Shown one piece after another: positions 42,759 to 51,234 of a DNA stretch of 64,000 nt; the stretch's first letter is position 1, and every line of letters starts with the position of its first letter. The notes below the pieces were generated by a model. The model ran no database searches and was not told where the DNA came from. It was given only the letters and a program-made list of their open reading frames with translations. The stretch is from Henriciella sp. (lineage in GTDB: Bacteria; Pseudomonadota; Alphaproteobacteria; Caulobacterales; Hyphomonadaceae). The DNA lies in contig JALUWJ010000075.1 in the NCBI GenBank assembly GCA_027019605.1, forward strand, positions 1 through 64,000. The letters run 5' to 3'. A program made the position numbers and the translations under genes.

Positions 42759-43597
42759 TGTGCGGAACTTGTGGATGTTCAGATCCTATGAATAGCGTGA
42801 CTATCGAAGATGCAAAAACTGGCGAACGCCGGGTGCTGCGAGAAGGTGGGATCTTAAAACACAATGAACATGAACCCCATCATCACCACTCTGATCACGA
42901 GCATTCCCATGAAGGAGATGATCGTCCGCATGTACATGGGCCTAATGGCGAGATTATCAGTCTTGAAGCTGCCGTCATGTCGAAAAATGATGCTATTGCA
43001 GCGCAAAACCGAGGTTGGTTTGAAGGACGGCGTGTGCTCGCGCTCAATTTAGTCAGTTCGCCTGGTGCGGGCAAAACTTCCTTGCTCGAATACACAATTC
43101 GAAATTTTTCAAAAGACCATCCGATTGCAGTGATTGAAGGGGATCAGATGACTGCAAACGACGCCGAACGCGTGCGTGACGCAGGTGCACAGGCAGTACA
43201 AATCAATACCGGCGCGGGTTGCCACCTTGAGGCAGATATGATCGCGGAAGCGGTTAAATCACTCGAATTGGAAGCGGGTGCCGTCTTGATGATCGAAAAT
43301 GTGGGGAATCTCGTTTGTCCTTCGATGTTTGATCTCGGCGAGCGCATGAAGATTGCCGTGATTTCGGTGACCGAAGGGGAAGACAAACCACTAAAATATC
43401 CGCACATGTTTCGGGCGTCGAAGTGTGTGCTGATCAATAAGGTCGATATCGCCGAGGCTGTCGAGTTCGACGAAACGCAATGTCGCGAAAACATTCTATC
43501 CGTTAATCCTGAGGCGAAAATTTTAGCCTTGTCCGCGAAGACCGGAGAGGGAACTGCAAAATGGTTCGAATTTTTAACGGAGCTATGTGAGAGCTGA
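42758..43597 (+). CDS. hypB: HypB nickel-delivery GTPase
   Basis: This 279-residue GTPase starts MCGTCGCSD, the high-affinity nickel motif, followed by a His-rich stretch (about 35-60, nickel storage) and a G domain with P-loop SSPGAGKTS (100-108), VIEGDQ, and NKVDIAE. It delivers nickel with HypA and closes the hyp operon. Confidence 0.95.
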   Translation: MCGTCGCSDPMNSVTIEDAKTGERRVLREGGILKHNEHEPHHHHSDHEHSHEGDDRPHVHGPNGEIISLEAAVMSKNDAIAAQNRGWFEGRRVLALNLVSSPGAGKTSLLEYTIRNFSKDHPIAVIEGDQMTANDAERVRDAGAQAVQINTGAGCHLEADMIAEAVKSLELEAGAVLMIENVGNLVCPSMFDLGERMKIAVISVTEGEDKPLKYPHMFRASKCVLINKVDIAEAVEFDETQCRENILSVNPEAKILALSAKTGEGTAKWFEFLTELCES

Positions 43598-43862
43598 GGG
43601 CTACAGTCCGGAAGAGAGTATTGCGGTGCGCTCTCAATTGCCGGTTTTGATACCTCATACGATTAGAATTACTCATTCTAGGGTCGGCCAATCTGTTATT
43701 TGGCGGCCCGTTTTCTATTCGCTATATATGAGAAAATTTCGCCAAAAATCCCAAACGGAACGTCGGCGCAACTTATCGGTTGAATTTAAATAGAAGTCAG
43801 TGATTTGGTCACTTTCGGTTTGAATGGTTTCTGTACTACGGACCATTGAAGAGGAGAATCAT
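43598..43862. other. Intergenic stretch between hydrogenase and sulfur modules
   Basis: No gene is supported. AGTGA-TTTGG-TCACT (43797-43811 region) is a short inverted repeat upstream of the DsrE-like gene. The AT-rich tract around 43715-43745 could hold its promoter. GAGGAG precedes the GTG start at 43863. Confidence 0.35.
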
Positions 43863-44387
43863 GTGAGACTTATCTTACTTTTGTCGCTGATCTGTGTCGG
43901 GGTACATGGGTACGCGATAGCCCAGCAATCCAACTTCAGTACGGGACCTGTCATCCAAGATTTCGGTCCTGTGGCTCCGGTGTCTGATGTTCGGCTTGAT
44001 GCTGAAACAGAGCTAAAAGTTGCATTCGATGTAGCCGAACCTGCAAAGGCGGGGCAGATCAATCGCCGCCTGGAAAGTGCAGCACGCTTTCTAAATATGC
44101 ACGCAAACTCTGGCGTGCCCGTTGAACAGATGAGCATCGCAATCGTTGTACATGGCCCTGCCGCTATGGATCTAGTCACATCTGAAAGATATGGCAGCGA
44201 CAACGCAAATTCTGAACTCATCGCGGCACTCGTCGAATCTGGTGTGTCGATTGAGCTGTGTGGGCAAACCGCTGCGTTCCGAGACATTTCTGAGGCCGAC
44301 CTTCTGCCAGGCGTGACAATGTCTCTGTCTGCTATGACGTCCCACGCGCTTTTGCAGCAATCCGGCTACACTTTAAACCCGTTCTAG
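43863..44387 (+). CDS. Exported DsrE-like sulfur-relay protein
   Basis: This 174-residue protein has a signal peptide (MRLILLLSLICVGVHGYAIAQ) and a DsrE/DsrF-type domain: INRRLESAARFLNMHANSGV, IAIVVHGPAAMDLV, and a cysteine in VSIELCGQTA. DsrE proteins bind or carry sulfane sulfur. A GTG start with GAGGAG about seven bases upstream is preferred over the ATG at 43824. It heads an operon with the rhodanese and ICMT-like genes and probably acts in the periplasm on sulfide-derived sulfur. Confidence 0.82.
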   Translation: MRLILLLSLICVGVHGYAIAQQSNFSTGPVIQDFGPVAPVSDVRLDAETELKVAFDVAEPAKAGQINRRLESAARFLNMHANSGVPVEQMSIAIVVHGPAAMDLVTSERYGSDNANSELIAALVESGVSIELCGQTAAFRDISEADLLPGVTMSLSAMTSHALLQQSGYTLNPF

Positions 44388-44397
44388 AGTTCAGTAG

Positions 44398-44820
44398 ATG
44401 CGATCGGTATTTGTCCTAATCGTCGCGATTCTTGCCTGGCAATTCGCGGCCGTCGCACAGATCGAGACAGTGACCGCGACCGAGGCGCATAACCTGCAAA
44501 GCCAGAACGGCGCGATCCTCATAGATGTGCGAACACCCGGCGAATGGAACAGAGGCGGAATGCCAGCCGGGTCAATCGGTATTTCGATTGCGGAGACTGA
44601 CTTTGTCTCACGCGTTCGCAACATTGTCGGCGGTGACTTGGACCGACAAGTGATCCTTATTTGCCAAACCGGAGTGCGATCTTCACACGCTGCCAGATTA
44701 TTGGAACAGAATGGGTTCCGTAACCTTAGTAACGTTCAAGAAGGTATACGAGGCAGCTGGCGAGCAGGTCCAGGTTGGATCAAGAAAGGCTTGCCAATGC
44801 GCCCGTTTTCATCCGAATGA
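44398..44820 (+). CDS. Exported rhodanese-domain protein
   Basis: This 140-residue protein has a signal peptide (cleaved near AVAQIE, residue 20) and one rhodanese domain with active-site cysteine C89 in CQTGVRS and the usual LIDVRTPGEW block. It probably transfers sulfane sulfur in the periplasm together with the DsrE-like protein. It starts ten bases after that gene; its stop overlaps the next ATG. Confidence 0.87.
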   Translation: MRSVFVLIVAILAWQFAAVAQIETVTATEAHNLQSQNGAILIDVRTPGEWNRGGMPAGSIGISIAETDFVSRVRNIVGGDLDRQVILICQTGVRSSHAARLLEQNGFRNLSNVQEGIRGSWRAGPGWIKKGLPMRPFSSE

Positions 44821-45269
44821 AGCTCCTGATACCTCCTCCCTTAATAGGGCTCCTGACAGCCGGAGCGATGTGGGGCGTCGCCAGAAATGCGTCCAGTTTT
44901 CAAGTTGAGCAACCGCTAATCCAGCTCCTCTCATTAGGGATTATTGCACTTGGAATAGGCATAGAACTTGTTTGCGTCTTCCAGTTTTTTCGGGCGAGAA
45001 CCACCGTCAATCCGCTGAGTCCGGATCAGGCGAGCAGTCTCGTTATAACAGGGTTTTATCGATATACTCGCAACCCAATGTACCTGGGATTGCTGATTTT
45101 GTTGCTCGGGTGGGGGCTAAGACTTTCGAACCCACTGGCGTTGCTACCAATTCTACTATTTGTTGCCTACATGACAGTGTTTCAGATTAAACCTGAGGAA
45201 GAAGCCTTAAAGCGCAAGTTTGGCGATCCGTACTTAGAGTATTGCGCACGAGTGCGCAGATGGCTGTAG
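44817..45269 (+). CDS. ICMT/PEMT-like integral membrane methyltransferase
   Basis: This 150-residue protein has four hydrophobic segments and the conserved C-terminal block GFYRYTRNPMYLGLL ... EEEALKRKFGDPYLEYCARVRRWL found in isoprenylcysteine carboxyl methyltransferase-like and phospholipid methyltransferase-like proteins. The acceptor is unknown. The ATG at 44817 overlaps the rhodanese stop (ATGA). Confidence 0.82.
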   Translation: MKLLIPPPLIGLLTAGAMWGVARNASSFQVEQPLIQLLSLGIIALGIGIELVCVFQFFRARTTVNPLSPDQASSLVITGFYRYTRNPMYLGLLILLLGWGLRLSNPLALLPILLFVAYMTVFQIKPEEEALKRKFGDPYLEYCARVRRWL

Positions 45270-45279
45270 AAATTTTTCG

Positions 45280-46101
45280 TCACTTAACCGGATACTTAAG
45301 CGACCAAGAAAGACTATCCGTGGTTGCGTCTTGCTGGTCGGATAGACCGATTTTCATATCGATATGGCCGTCCTGAGGCTCGCTTGTATAGGTGCCAAAA
45401 ATCCGATCCCACAGCGATAAACAAAACCCGAAATTGGTATCGTGTTCATGACTGTGAACCGAATGGTGAACCCGATGCATGTCTGGCGTGACGAGTATGG
45501 TCCTCAAGATACGGTCCAGCCATCGTGGAAGAGCGAGGTTTGCGTGATTGAACATCGCGCTGGCGTTTAAAACGACCTCAAACAAAATGACCGCTATCAC
45601 GCTTGGTCCCAGCAAGAATACCAATACCAGCTTGTAAAGCGAAGAGGCGGCAATCTCGATTGGATGAAACCGCAACGCGCTGGAGGCGTCTAAATCGCGA
45701 TCAGCATGATGAACGCGATGAAATCGCCAAAAAAGTGGAACCTTGTGACTAATTAGGTGTTGGAACCAAATCGCCAAATCGAGCGCGGCGATCGCGAGTA
45801 GAACTGACACGACGAGCGGAAGTTCAATGTAATGGAGCAAACCCCAGCCGAGCTCTAAACTCAAACTGGCTGCTGCCGTCATCGCAAGGAGCGGAGCTGC
45901 GAGTGCTAACACCCGAACCAGCATTGTAGCGATTACCAACAGCGACGCATTGGTTGTCCAACGCTTCAATCGTGATTGAATACGTCGTCTGCGAGGGATC
46001 GCCGCCTCAAGCGTGGAAAAAAATAGAAAAGCGGCGGCAAAAATGCTGAGCCGAAATGTGGATTCTGTCATCCCCAAAATTGTATTTACATCACTTGCCA
46101 T
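45280..46101 (-). CDS. Sterol desaturase / fatty acid hydroxylase family protein
   Basis: This 273-residue di-iron membrane hydroxylase has about four membrane segments and the three histidine clusters HLISH, HRVHHADRD and HRVHHS-x-HSHEHD. Family members hydroxylate or desaturate lipids at the membrane surface. The substrate is unknown; a change of membrane lipid or quinone is possible. It overlaps the start-distal end of the upstream rhodanese gene by 11 bases and is convergent with the ICMT-like gene. Confidence 0.87.
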   Translation of the reverse strand: MASDVNTILGMTESTFRLSIFAAAFLFFSTLEAAIPRRRRIQSRLKRWTTNASLLVIATMLVRVLALAAPLLAMTAAASLSLELGWGLLHYIELPLVVSVLLAIAALDLAIWFQHLISHKVPLFWRFHRVHHADRDLDASSALRFHPIEIAASSLYKLVLVFLLGPSVIAVILFEVVLNASAMFNHANLALPRWLDRILRTILVTPDMHRVHHSVHSHEHDTNFGFCLSLWDRIFGTYTSEPQDGHIDMKIGLSDQQDATTDSLSWSLKYPVK

Positions 46102-46654
46102 CAGGTCCTACCGGTAGCCTAGAAATGAACTCGGGGTGGCTAAGCAATTTGCCCCAAGATCGATCAAAAGGGTGCACAAATTGCGTTGGTCCGATCTCGT
46201 TGTTAAGCAGACGGCCTTCATTATGCCATCTGAATATTCCGCCGCTGAGATTATAGATCTCTTCAGCGCCTACGTCTTTCAGAGCAGTACGAGAGCGGTC
46301 GGCAAGTTTGGACGAGCGAACGCCCACCGAGCAATAAAAAACAATATGTTTCCCGCGAGCTAATGCTACCAATTGGTCGATAACCTCTTCTGATTTGGCT
46401 CTTGGAGAAATCCGAACTGCATTGGGTAGGCGCGAAACAGCAAACTCTTTTTCCGACCGGACGTCAACCAGGATAACGTTTTCACTGCCAGTGAGAATTG
46501 CCGCCAAATCAGAGCTGCTAATATGACCAATATTGGGAAACGCCTTTTGCAGTGACGCATCAATGGATGCGAGGCGGTTCGGGTCGGCGAAAGACAAGCC
46601 AGAAAAGCTTGTGAAGCTCAGCATAATATACAGGGCGAACAATCGTATTGACAT
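46091..46654 (-). CDS. Second exported rhodanese-domain protein
   Basis: This 187-residue protein has a signal peptide (MSIRLFALYIMLSFTSFSGLSFA) and a rhodanese domain with C108 in YCSVGVRSS, followed by a C-terminal extension of about 45 residues. The start at 46654 is chosen because it gives a clean signal peptide; an earlier methionine adds 17 residues that break it. A role in periplasmic sulfur transfer or detoxification is inferred. Confidence 0.82.
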   Translation of the reverse strand: MSIRLFALYIMLSFTSFSGLSFADPNRLASIDASLQKAFPNIGHISSSDLAAILTGSENVILVDVRSEKEFAVSRLPNAVRISPRAKSEEVIDQLVALARGKHIVFYCSVGVRSSKLADRSRTALKDVGAEEIYNLSGGIFRWHNEGRLLNNEIGPTQFVHPFDRSWGKLLSHPEFISRLPVGPDGK

Positions 46655-46711
46655 AGGACGTCCATTCTCACACCTCACGCCTTGTTCAAACAGTGATCGA
46701 GTCACACAACG

Positions 46712-47074
46712 CTACTTGAACTTTATCTGACCTGCACGATGAAAAATCTGAAGATTCAAGAATAACGCTTTCACGATTGGCAGCAAAACGAAAATCAACA
46801 ACCCTGTCAGCGCAACCAACAAAGCGTATCCAAACAGTTTGGCACCGAGAGAAAGCTCAGCAATCGATAGGACGACCGCAAAAGGCATTGTGAGGATCAG
46901 CAATGCAAAGCCAACAAAGTAGGCAGGTCCATCTGCCGTATCGGCGATGGAAAAGTCCTGCCCGCAGACTTCACACTGATCCCTAAATTGCATTCGGCGC
47001 TCGAAGACTTTGCCCTCATTGCAAACGCCGCACTTAAGGCGAAGCGCTGCTGTGACAGGTTTTGAATACGACAT
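46712..47074 (-). CDS. DUF983 family membrane protein
   Basis: This 120-residue protein starts with a CxxC...CxxC zinc-binding region (CGVCNEGKVF and CEVCGQDF, about 16-40) followed by two membrane segments (about 52-72 and 82-105), the DUF983 arrangement. Its function is unknown; DUF983 genes often lie near cytochrome oxidase genes. Confidence 0.85.
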   Translation of the reverse strand: MSYSKPVTAALRLKCGVCNEGKVFERRMQFRDQCEVCGQDFSIADTADGPAYFVGFALLILTMPFAVVLSIAELSLGAKLFGYALLVALTGLLIFVLLPIVKALFLNLQIFHRAGQIKFK

Positions 47075-47129
47075 GGCTCTGTCCTTTTGCCAAGCCAGCC
47101 GAATACGGACTGACTTGGCTCGGTTTGGG

Positions 47130-47759
47130 TTAGCTTATTTCTGTGAATCTCAAATACGAGCGTACCTCATCCCATCCTTGCGGGAATTTGGACCGTGCCT
47201 GCTCATTCGTGACTGAAGGTGGGATGATGACCTTGCCGCCTGGCATCCAATCCGCAGGGGTCGCAATGCCATGCTTGTCACCCGTTTGAAGCGCATCGAT
47301 TACACGAAGGATTTCATCAAAGTTTCGACCAACACTCATGGGATAAGTCATGGTGAGGCGGATTTTCTTATTCGGGTCGATGATGAAGACCGAACGAACC
47401 GCGGCTGTTTCGCTCTCGCCTGGATGGATCATGTCATAGAGTTCGGCCACTTTGTGATCAGTATCAGCGACGATCGGGAAAGCCAGATCGGTATTCTGCG
47501 TGTCATTCACATCATCAATCCACTTGATGTGCTCTTCAACGGTATCGGTGGAGAGACCGAGTGGCTTGGTGTTGCGGTTGACAAATTCCTGAGAAAGCTG
47601 CGCTGTGCGCCCCATTTCTGTGGTGCAGACCGGGGTGAAGTCAGCTGGATGGCTGAAGAAGAAGACCCAGCTGTCGCCGATCCAATCATGGAAGGAAATC
47701 TCGCCCTTAGTGGTCGGGATGGTGAAGTTTGGGGCGGTATCGCCGATTCTGAGAGACAT
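47130..47759 (-). CDS. 1-Cys (Prx6-type) peroxiredoxin
   Basis: This 209-residue cytoplasmic peroxidase has the peroxidatic cysteine C45 in HPADFTPVCTTE and lacks a clear C-terminal resolving cysteine. PMSVGRNFDEILRVIDALQ is the typical Prx6 interface block. It reduces H2O2 or organic peroxides and persulfides. A paralogue lies at 56176. Confidence 0.92.
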   Translation of the reverse strand: MSLRIGDTAPNFTIPTTKGEISFHDWIGDSWVFFFSHPADFTPVCTTEMGRTAQLSQEFVNRNTKPLGLSTDTVEEHIKWIDDVNDTQNTDLAFPIVADTDHKVAELYDMIHPGESETAAVRSVFIIDPNKKIRLTMTYPMSVGRNFDEILRVIDALQTGDKHGIATPADWMPGGKVIIPPSVTNEQARSKFPQGWDEVRSYLRFTEIS

Positions 47760-47804
47760 GGTTTGTCCTTTCTGGGAGGTATGAGAATGTTGATTGGAAA
47801 TGGG

Positions 47805-47965
47805 TTAGTGTCTGAGCCACAGCATGATCAGGGGAACCCAGATCAAGGAGGTGGTGATCAGGCCTTTGATGCTCTGATATGCGATCCAGACCCAGAAAAG
47901 CTCCTTTTACGAGCGCTCAGGGTTTTTAGGGCCAGGCGCGGGGACCAATTGGAAAGCGTTTGCAT
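47805..47965 (-). pseudogene. Small membrane protein gene with a frameshift
   Basis: A strong ribosome-binding site (AGGAGGAG) lies five bases before an ATG at 47965. The frame reads MQTLSNWSPRLALKTLSARK, but the obvious membrane-segment continuation, ELFWVWIAYQSIKGLITTS and WVPLIMLWLRH, is in another frame. Adding one A to the four-A run at 47905-47908 (minus strand) would join them into a 53-residue single-pass protein. It lies between the peroxiredoxin and the cytochrome bd genes. It is a recent pseudogene or a sequencing error. Confidence 0.5.
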
Positions 47966-47976
47966 ATGTCCTCCTC

Positions 47977-48105
47977 CTAAAGCACCAGCTTGATGAGACC
48001 GCCGACGATCAGGATGACGGCGACGCCGAGTGCCCAGAGACCAACGAACCAGGCGATCTCTTTCAGACCGGTCTTCTTGATGGGGGTACGGAGTTCTTCA
48101 CGCAT
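47977..48105 (-). CDS. DUF2474 small cytochrome bd-associated protein
   Basis: This 42-residue protein has a short basic head (REELRTPIKKTGLKE) and one membrane helix (about 17-40). It matches DUF2474, a small family encoded after cydB in cyanide-insensitive-type bd oxidases and probably an extra subunit comparable to CydX. Its ATG overlaps the cydB stop (TGATG). Confidence 0.82.
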   Translation of the reverse strand: MREELRTPIKKTGLKEIAWFVGLWALGVAVILIVGGLIKLVL

Positions 48106-49106
48106 CAGTGATACCCCGCATCCGGATCGACTTTCCCGCGAAACACCCAATAGGTGAAAACGGTATAGCCAATAATGATAGGAAGAAGGATCAGCGCACC
48201 GACGAGCATAAATAGTAGGCTCGAATCTGGTGCTGCCGCCTCCTGAATGGTGATCGCGCGCGGCACAATGTAAGGCGAAATGCCGATGCCGAGACCTGCA
48301 AAGCAGAGCGCGAATAGTCCGATCGAAGTCGGGAAAGCGACTTGATCCTTTTTCGTAATAAGTCCCCAACCGAGGATAGCAGCAAGGATTGCCGTCAAAG
48401 TTGGAACGGGCAGCACAAACATCAATTGCGGGAACGTAAACCATCGTTCCGCGATCTCGGGCGAAAGAAGCGGCGTCCAAAGACTGACAATTCCCACAAA
48501 ACCGAGCGTCGCAAGCGCAGAAAGTTTTGCGTAGCGATAGGCGGTATCGCGCAGTTCACCTTCGGTTTTCATAATGAGCCAAGTTGTCCCAAGCAGAGCA
48601 TAGCCTGCCACGAGCGCAACGCCGCAGGTCACGGTGAACGGGGTAAACCAATCCCACCAGCCGCCGCCATAAGCGCGGCCATCAACTTCAATGCCTTGGA
48701 CGAAGGCTCCAAGCACGATGCCTTGGCAGAACGTCGCGATCAGAGAGCCGTAAAAGAATGACTGGTCCCAGATCTTTTCATGAGCTTTGTCGCGCCAGCG
48801 ATATTCAAAAGCGACGCCGCGGAAGACCAGTGCCAGGATCATGATAATGAAAGGCGCGTAAAGCGCGGGCATCACCACTGCATAGGCGAGCGGGAAGGCC
48901 GCCATCAGGCCGCCGCCGCCAAGCACGAGCCAGGTTTCATTTCCATCCCAAACCGGGGCGACCGAGTTCATAGCGACATCACGGTCGCTGTCAGATTTCA
49001 AGAACGGAAAAACAATCCCGATCCCAAGGTCAAAACCATCGAGCACGACATAGATGAAGATGGAAAGGGCGAGTAGACCAGCCCAAACTGTAGGAAGATC
49101 AAACAT
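48105..49106 (-). CDS. cydB: Cytochrome bd-type quinol oxidase subunit II
   Basis: This 333-residue protein has about eight or nine membrane segments, begins LPTVWAGLLALSIFIYVVLDGFDLGIG (typical CydB/CioB) and contains WDGNETWLVLGGGGLMAAFP. It supports the heme-bearing subunit I. Length matches the CioB/AppB-type. It follows cydA with 12 bases between. Confidence 0.94.
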   Translation of the reverse strand: MFDLPTVWAGLLALSIFIYVVLDGFDLGIGIVFPFLKSDSDRDVAMNSVAPVWDGNETWLVLGGGGLMAAFPLAYAVVMPALYAPFIIMILALVFRGVAFEYRWRDKAHEKIWDQSFFYGSLIATFCQGIVLGAFVQGIEVDGRAYGGGWWDWFTPFTVTCGVALVAGYALLGTTWLIMKTEGELRDTAYRYAKLSALATLGFVGIVSLWTPLLSPEIAERWFTFPQLMFVLPVPTLTAILAAILGWGLITKKDQVAFPTSIGLFALCFAGLGIGISPYIVPRAITIQEAAAPDSSLLFMLVGALILLPIIIGYTVFTYWVFRGKVDPDAGYH

Positions 49107-49118
49107 TGAAACCGTCTC

Positions 49119-50525
49119 CTATTCAGCGGGCAGAACGTCAGGACGCTGGGCAGCAAGCTGCGTCGTCCCGGCTGTGCGCGTTGGTGTTTCTGGAAGTGGT
49201 CGAACCTCACCAGGTTCTTTGTTCATCATCTTCAGGATGTAGAGCGTGCCTGCGCCAAACAGGGCGAAATAGACTACGATGAAAGCGATTAGGGACGCTG
49301 CGACGGCAGGCGCTTCGACCGGCGCAATTGAGTCAGACGTCATCAAATGTCCGTATACCGTATAGGGCTGGCGTCCGACCTCTGTCGTGATCCAGCCCGC
49401 AAGCACGGCGACAAAGCCAGAGGGTCCCATCAGCATGGCGGCGCGATGGAAGAGTGGCGCATCATAAAGCTTGCGGCGCCAGCGCAAGAATAAGCTGACA
49501 AAGCCGACCAACACCATGAGCATCCCGATGCCGACCATGATCCGGAAGCTCCAGAAGACGATTGGGACAGGTGGCTGCAGCTCGTCGGGCACGGTGTCGA
49601 GCCCCTTCATCGGTGCATTGAGATCGTGCTTGATGATCAGCGATGAAAGCTTGGGGATACCCACAGCATAGTCGAGACGCTGTTCTTCTTCATTTGGAAT
49701 TCCAAACAGATAGAGCGGCGCGCCTTCCGGATAGCTCTCATAATGACCTTCCATGGCCATGACTTTGACCGGTTGGTGCTCATAGGTGTTGATACCGTGG
49801 AAGTCGCCAGCAACGACTTGCAACGGCGCGACGATTGCGGCCATCCACATTGCCATGGAGAACATCTTGCGCGCTTCAGGATTCTGACGGTTACGGAGCA
49901 GATGTAGCGCACCGACCGCACCGACCACGAAGGCGGTCGTGAGATAAGCGGCGAGAACCATGTGCACGAGGCGGTAGGGGAAGGACGGATTGAATATGAT
50001 CTCCATCCAATTTTCCGGCACAAACTGGCCCACCTCATTGATGCCAAAACCGGCCGGTGTCTGCATCCAGCTATTCACTGACAGAATCCAGGTCGCTGAC
50101 AAAAGCGTGCCGAACGCGACCATGATGGTGGAGACGAAGTGCAGCGTGTTGGAAACGCGCCCGAGGCCGAACAGCATGACGCCCAGGAATCCGGCTTCTA
50201 GGAAGAAAGCGGTTAGAACTTCATAGGCCATGAGCGGCCCGATCACAGGCCCCGCTTTGTCTGAGAACACGCTCCAATTGGTCCCGAACTGGTAGGACAT
50301 GACGATTCCTGACACCACGCCCATGCCGAAGGCGACCGCGAAGATTTTCCGCCAGTATTTGAACAGGCGCAGATAAACCGGATTTTCAGTTTTGAGCCAA
50401 AGACCCTCGAGCACCATGAGATAGGAGGCAAGGCCAATAGAAAAAGCCGGAAATATAATATGAAAGCTGACCGTGAACGCAAACTGGATGCGCGCCAGGA
50501 GGACAGCGTCGAGTGCTTCAAACAT
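49119..50525 (-). CDS. cydA: Cytochrome bd-type quinol oxidase subunit I (CioA-like)
   Basis: This 468-residue subunit holds the hemes and the quinol site. Visible blocks include RIQFAFTVSFHIIFPAFSIGLA, with the axial histidine, WSVFSDKAGPVIGPLMAYE and GRQPYTVYGHLMTSDSIAP. The periplasmic Q-loop is short, as in cyanide-insensitive (Cio) oxidases. bd oxidases tolerate sulfide, NO and cyanide, which fits the surrounding sulfide genes. It is divergent from an Rrf2 regulator. Confidence 0.94.
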   Translation of the reverse strand: MFEALDAVLLARIQFAFTVSFHIIFPAFSIGLASYLMVLEGLWLKTENPVYLRLFKYWRKIFAVAFGMGVVSGIVMSYQFGTNWSVFSDKAGPVIGPLMAYEVLTAFFLEAGFLGVMLFGLGRVSNTLHFVSTIMVAFGTLLSATWILSVNSWMQTPAGFGINEVGQFVPENWMEIIFNPSFPYRLVHMVLAAYLTTAFVVGAVGALHLLRNRQNPEARKMFSMAMWMAAIVAPLQVVAGDFHGINTYEHQPVKVMAMEGHYESYPEGAPLYLFGIPNEEEQRLDYAVGIPKLSSLIIKHDLNAPMKGLDTVPDELQPPVPIVFWSFRIMVGIGMLMVLVGFVSLFLRWRRKLYDAPLFHRAAMLMGPSGFVAVLAGWITTEVGRQPYTVYGHLMTSDSIAPVEAPAVAASLIAFIVVYFALFGAGTLYILKMMNKEPGEVRPLPETPTRTAGTTQLAAQRPDVLPAE

Positions 50526-50652
50526 GGGAATTTACCCTTTGAATTTGACCAGTGGGCCTAAAAGTGTCATTTGATTTACTACTTATAATTTTAAGAGTTA
50601 TCTTCGAGTACACTTTTTGTCGCATGCGACGCGCTGACTTGAGGAGATTGCA
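50526..50652. promoter_or_regulatory. Divergent cydA / rrf2 control region
   Basis: This contains a near-palindrome CTTATAATTTTAAG (about 50582-50595) and a perfect 12-bp palindrome GTCGCATGCGAC (50619-50630). Both are candidate operators for the adjacent Rrf2 protein. TTGAGGAG precedes its TTG start. Confidence 0.45.
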
Positions 50653-51129
50653 TTGAGACTGACCGCTTACACCAACTATGCGCTGCGCACGCTGATGTTC
50701 TGCGCGCTTCACCCAGACCAACTGGTCCGCATGGAAGATGTGTCGGATGCTTACGGCATCTCGCGCGCGCATCTCTTGAAAGCCGCGCGCCAACTTGGGC
50801 AGCTGGGCTATCTGGAAAATGTCCGCGGACGTAGTGGCGGTGTCCGGCTTGGGCGTGGGCCAGAAGATATTGTGATCGGCGAAGTCGTCCGACATACCGA
50901 AGGTGATCTCGAATTGGTCGAGTGTTTTAATCCCGACAGCAATACCTGTCCCCTTATCGGGGTTTGCAAGCTGAGCGTCCTGTTTCGCGCGGGCCTTAAG
51001 GCCTTCTTCGCCGAACTCGACAAAGTCACGCTTGCCGACATGATTGCTGACGGCCCTGTGCTGATTGAGCGCCTGATGGCCAATCAGGCAACTGCGCGTG
51101 CGATGAGCTCTGCGGCGGAAGGCGTATAG
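50653..51129 (+). CDS. Rrf2-family regulator, NsrR-like
   Basis: This 158-residue protein has the Rrf2 winged helix (MRLTAYTNYALRTLMF; SRAHLLKAARQLGQLGYLENVRGRSGGVRL) and three cysteines in ECFNPDSNTCPLIGVCKL (about 92-109), positioned as in NsrR where they bind a NO-sensing Fe-S cluster. The start codon is TTG with GAGGAG about seven bases before it. It is divergent from cydAB and probably represses it until NO or another stress damages the cluster. Confidence 0.85.
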   Translation: MRLTAYTNYALRTLMFCALHPDQLVRMEDVSDAYGISRAHLLKAARQLGQLGYLENVRGRSGGVRLGRGPEDIVIGEVVRHTEGDLELVECFNPDSNTCPLIGVCKLSVLFRAGLKAFFAELDKVTLADMIADGPVLIERLMANQATARAMSSAAEGV

Positions 51130-51234
51130 AGTTTTGATCGCTTGACGCAGCATTCTATACATCCGGTAAGCTGAACCTTCAGACCCTTTGCCGTTGATGC
51201 TCAAACGAAAGGCAGCGCATCTTGTCAGGGGCGG

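Noticed and set aside
47271-47993. 240-codon plus-strand frame over the peroxiredoxin
   Set aside because: It is antisense to the Prx6-type gene and has no domain.
50518-51204. 228-codon minus-strand frame over the Rrf2 gene
   Set aside because: It is antisense to the recognised Rrf2 gene and crosses its promoter region.
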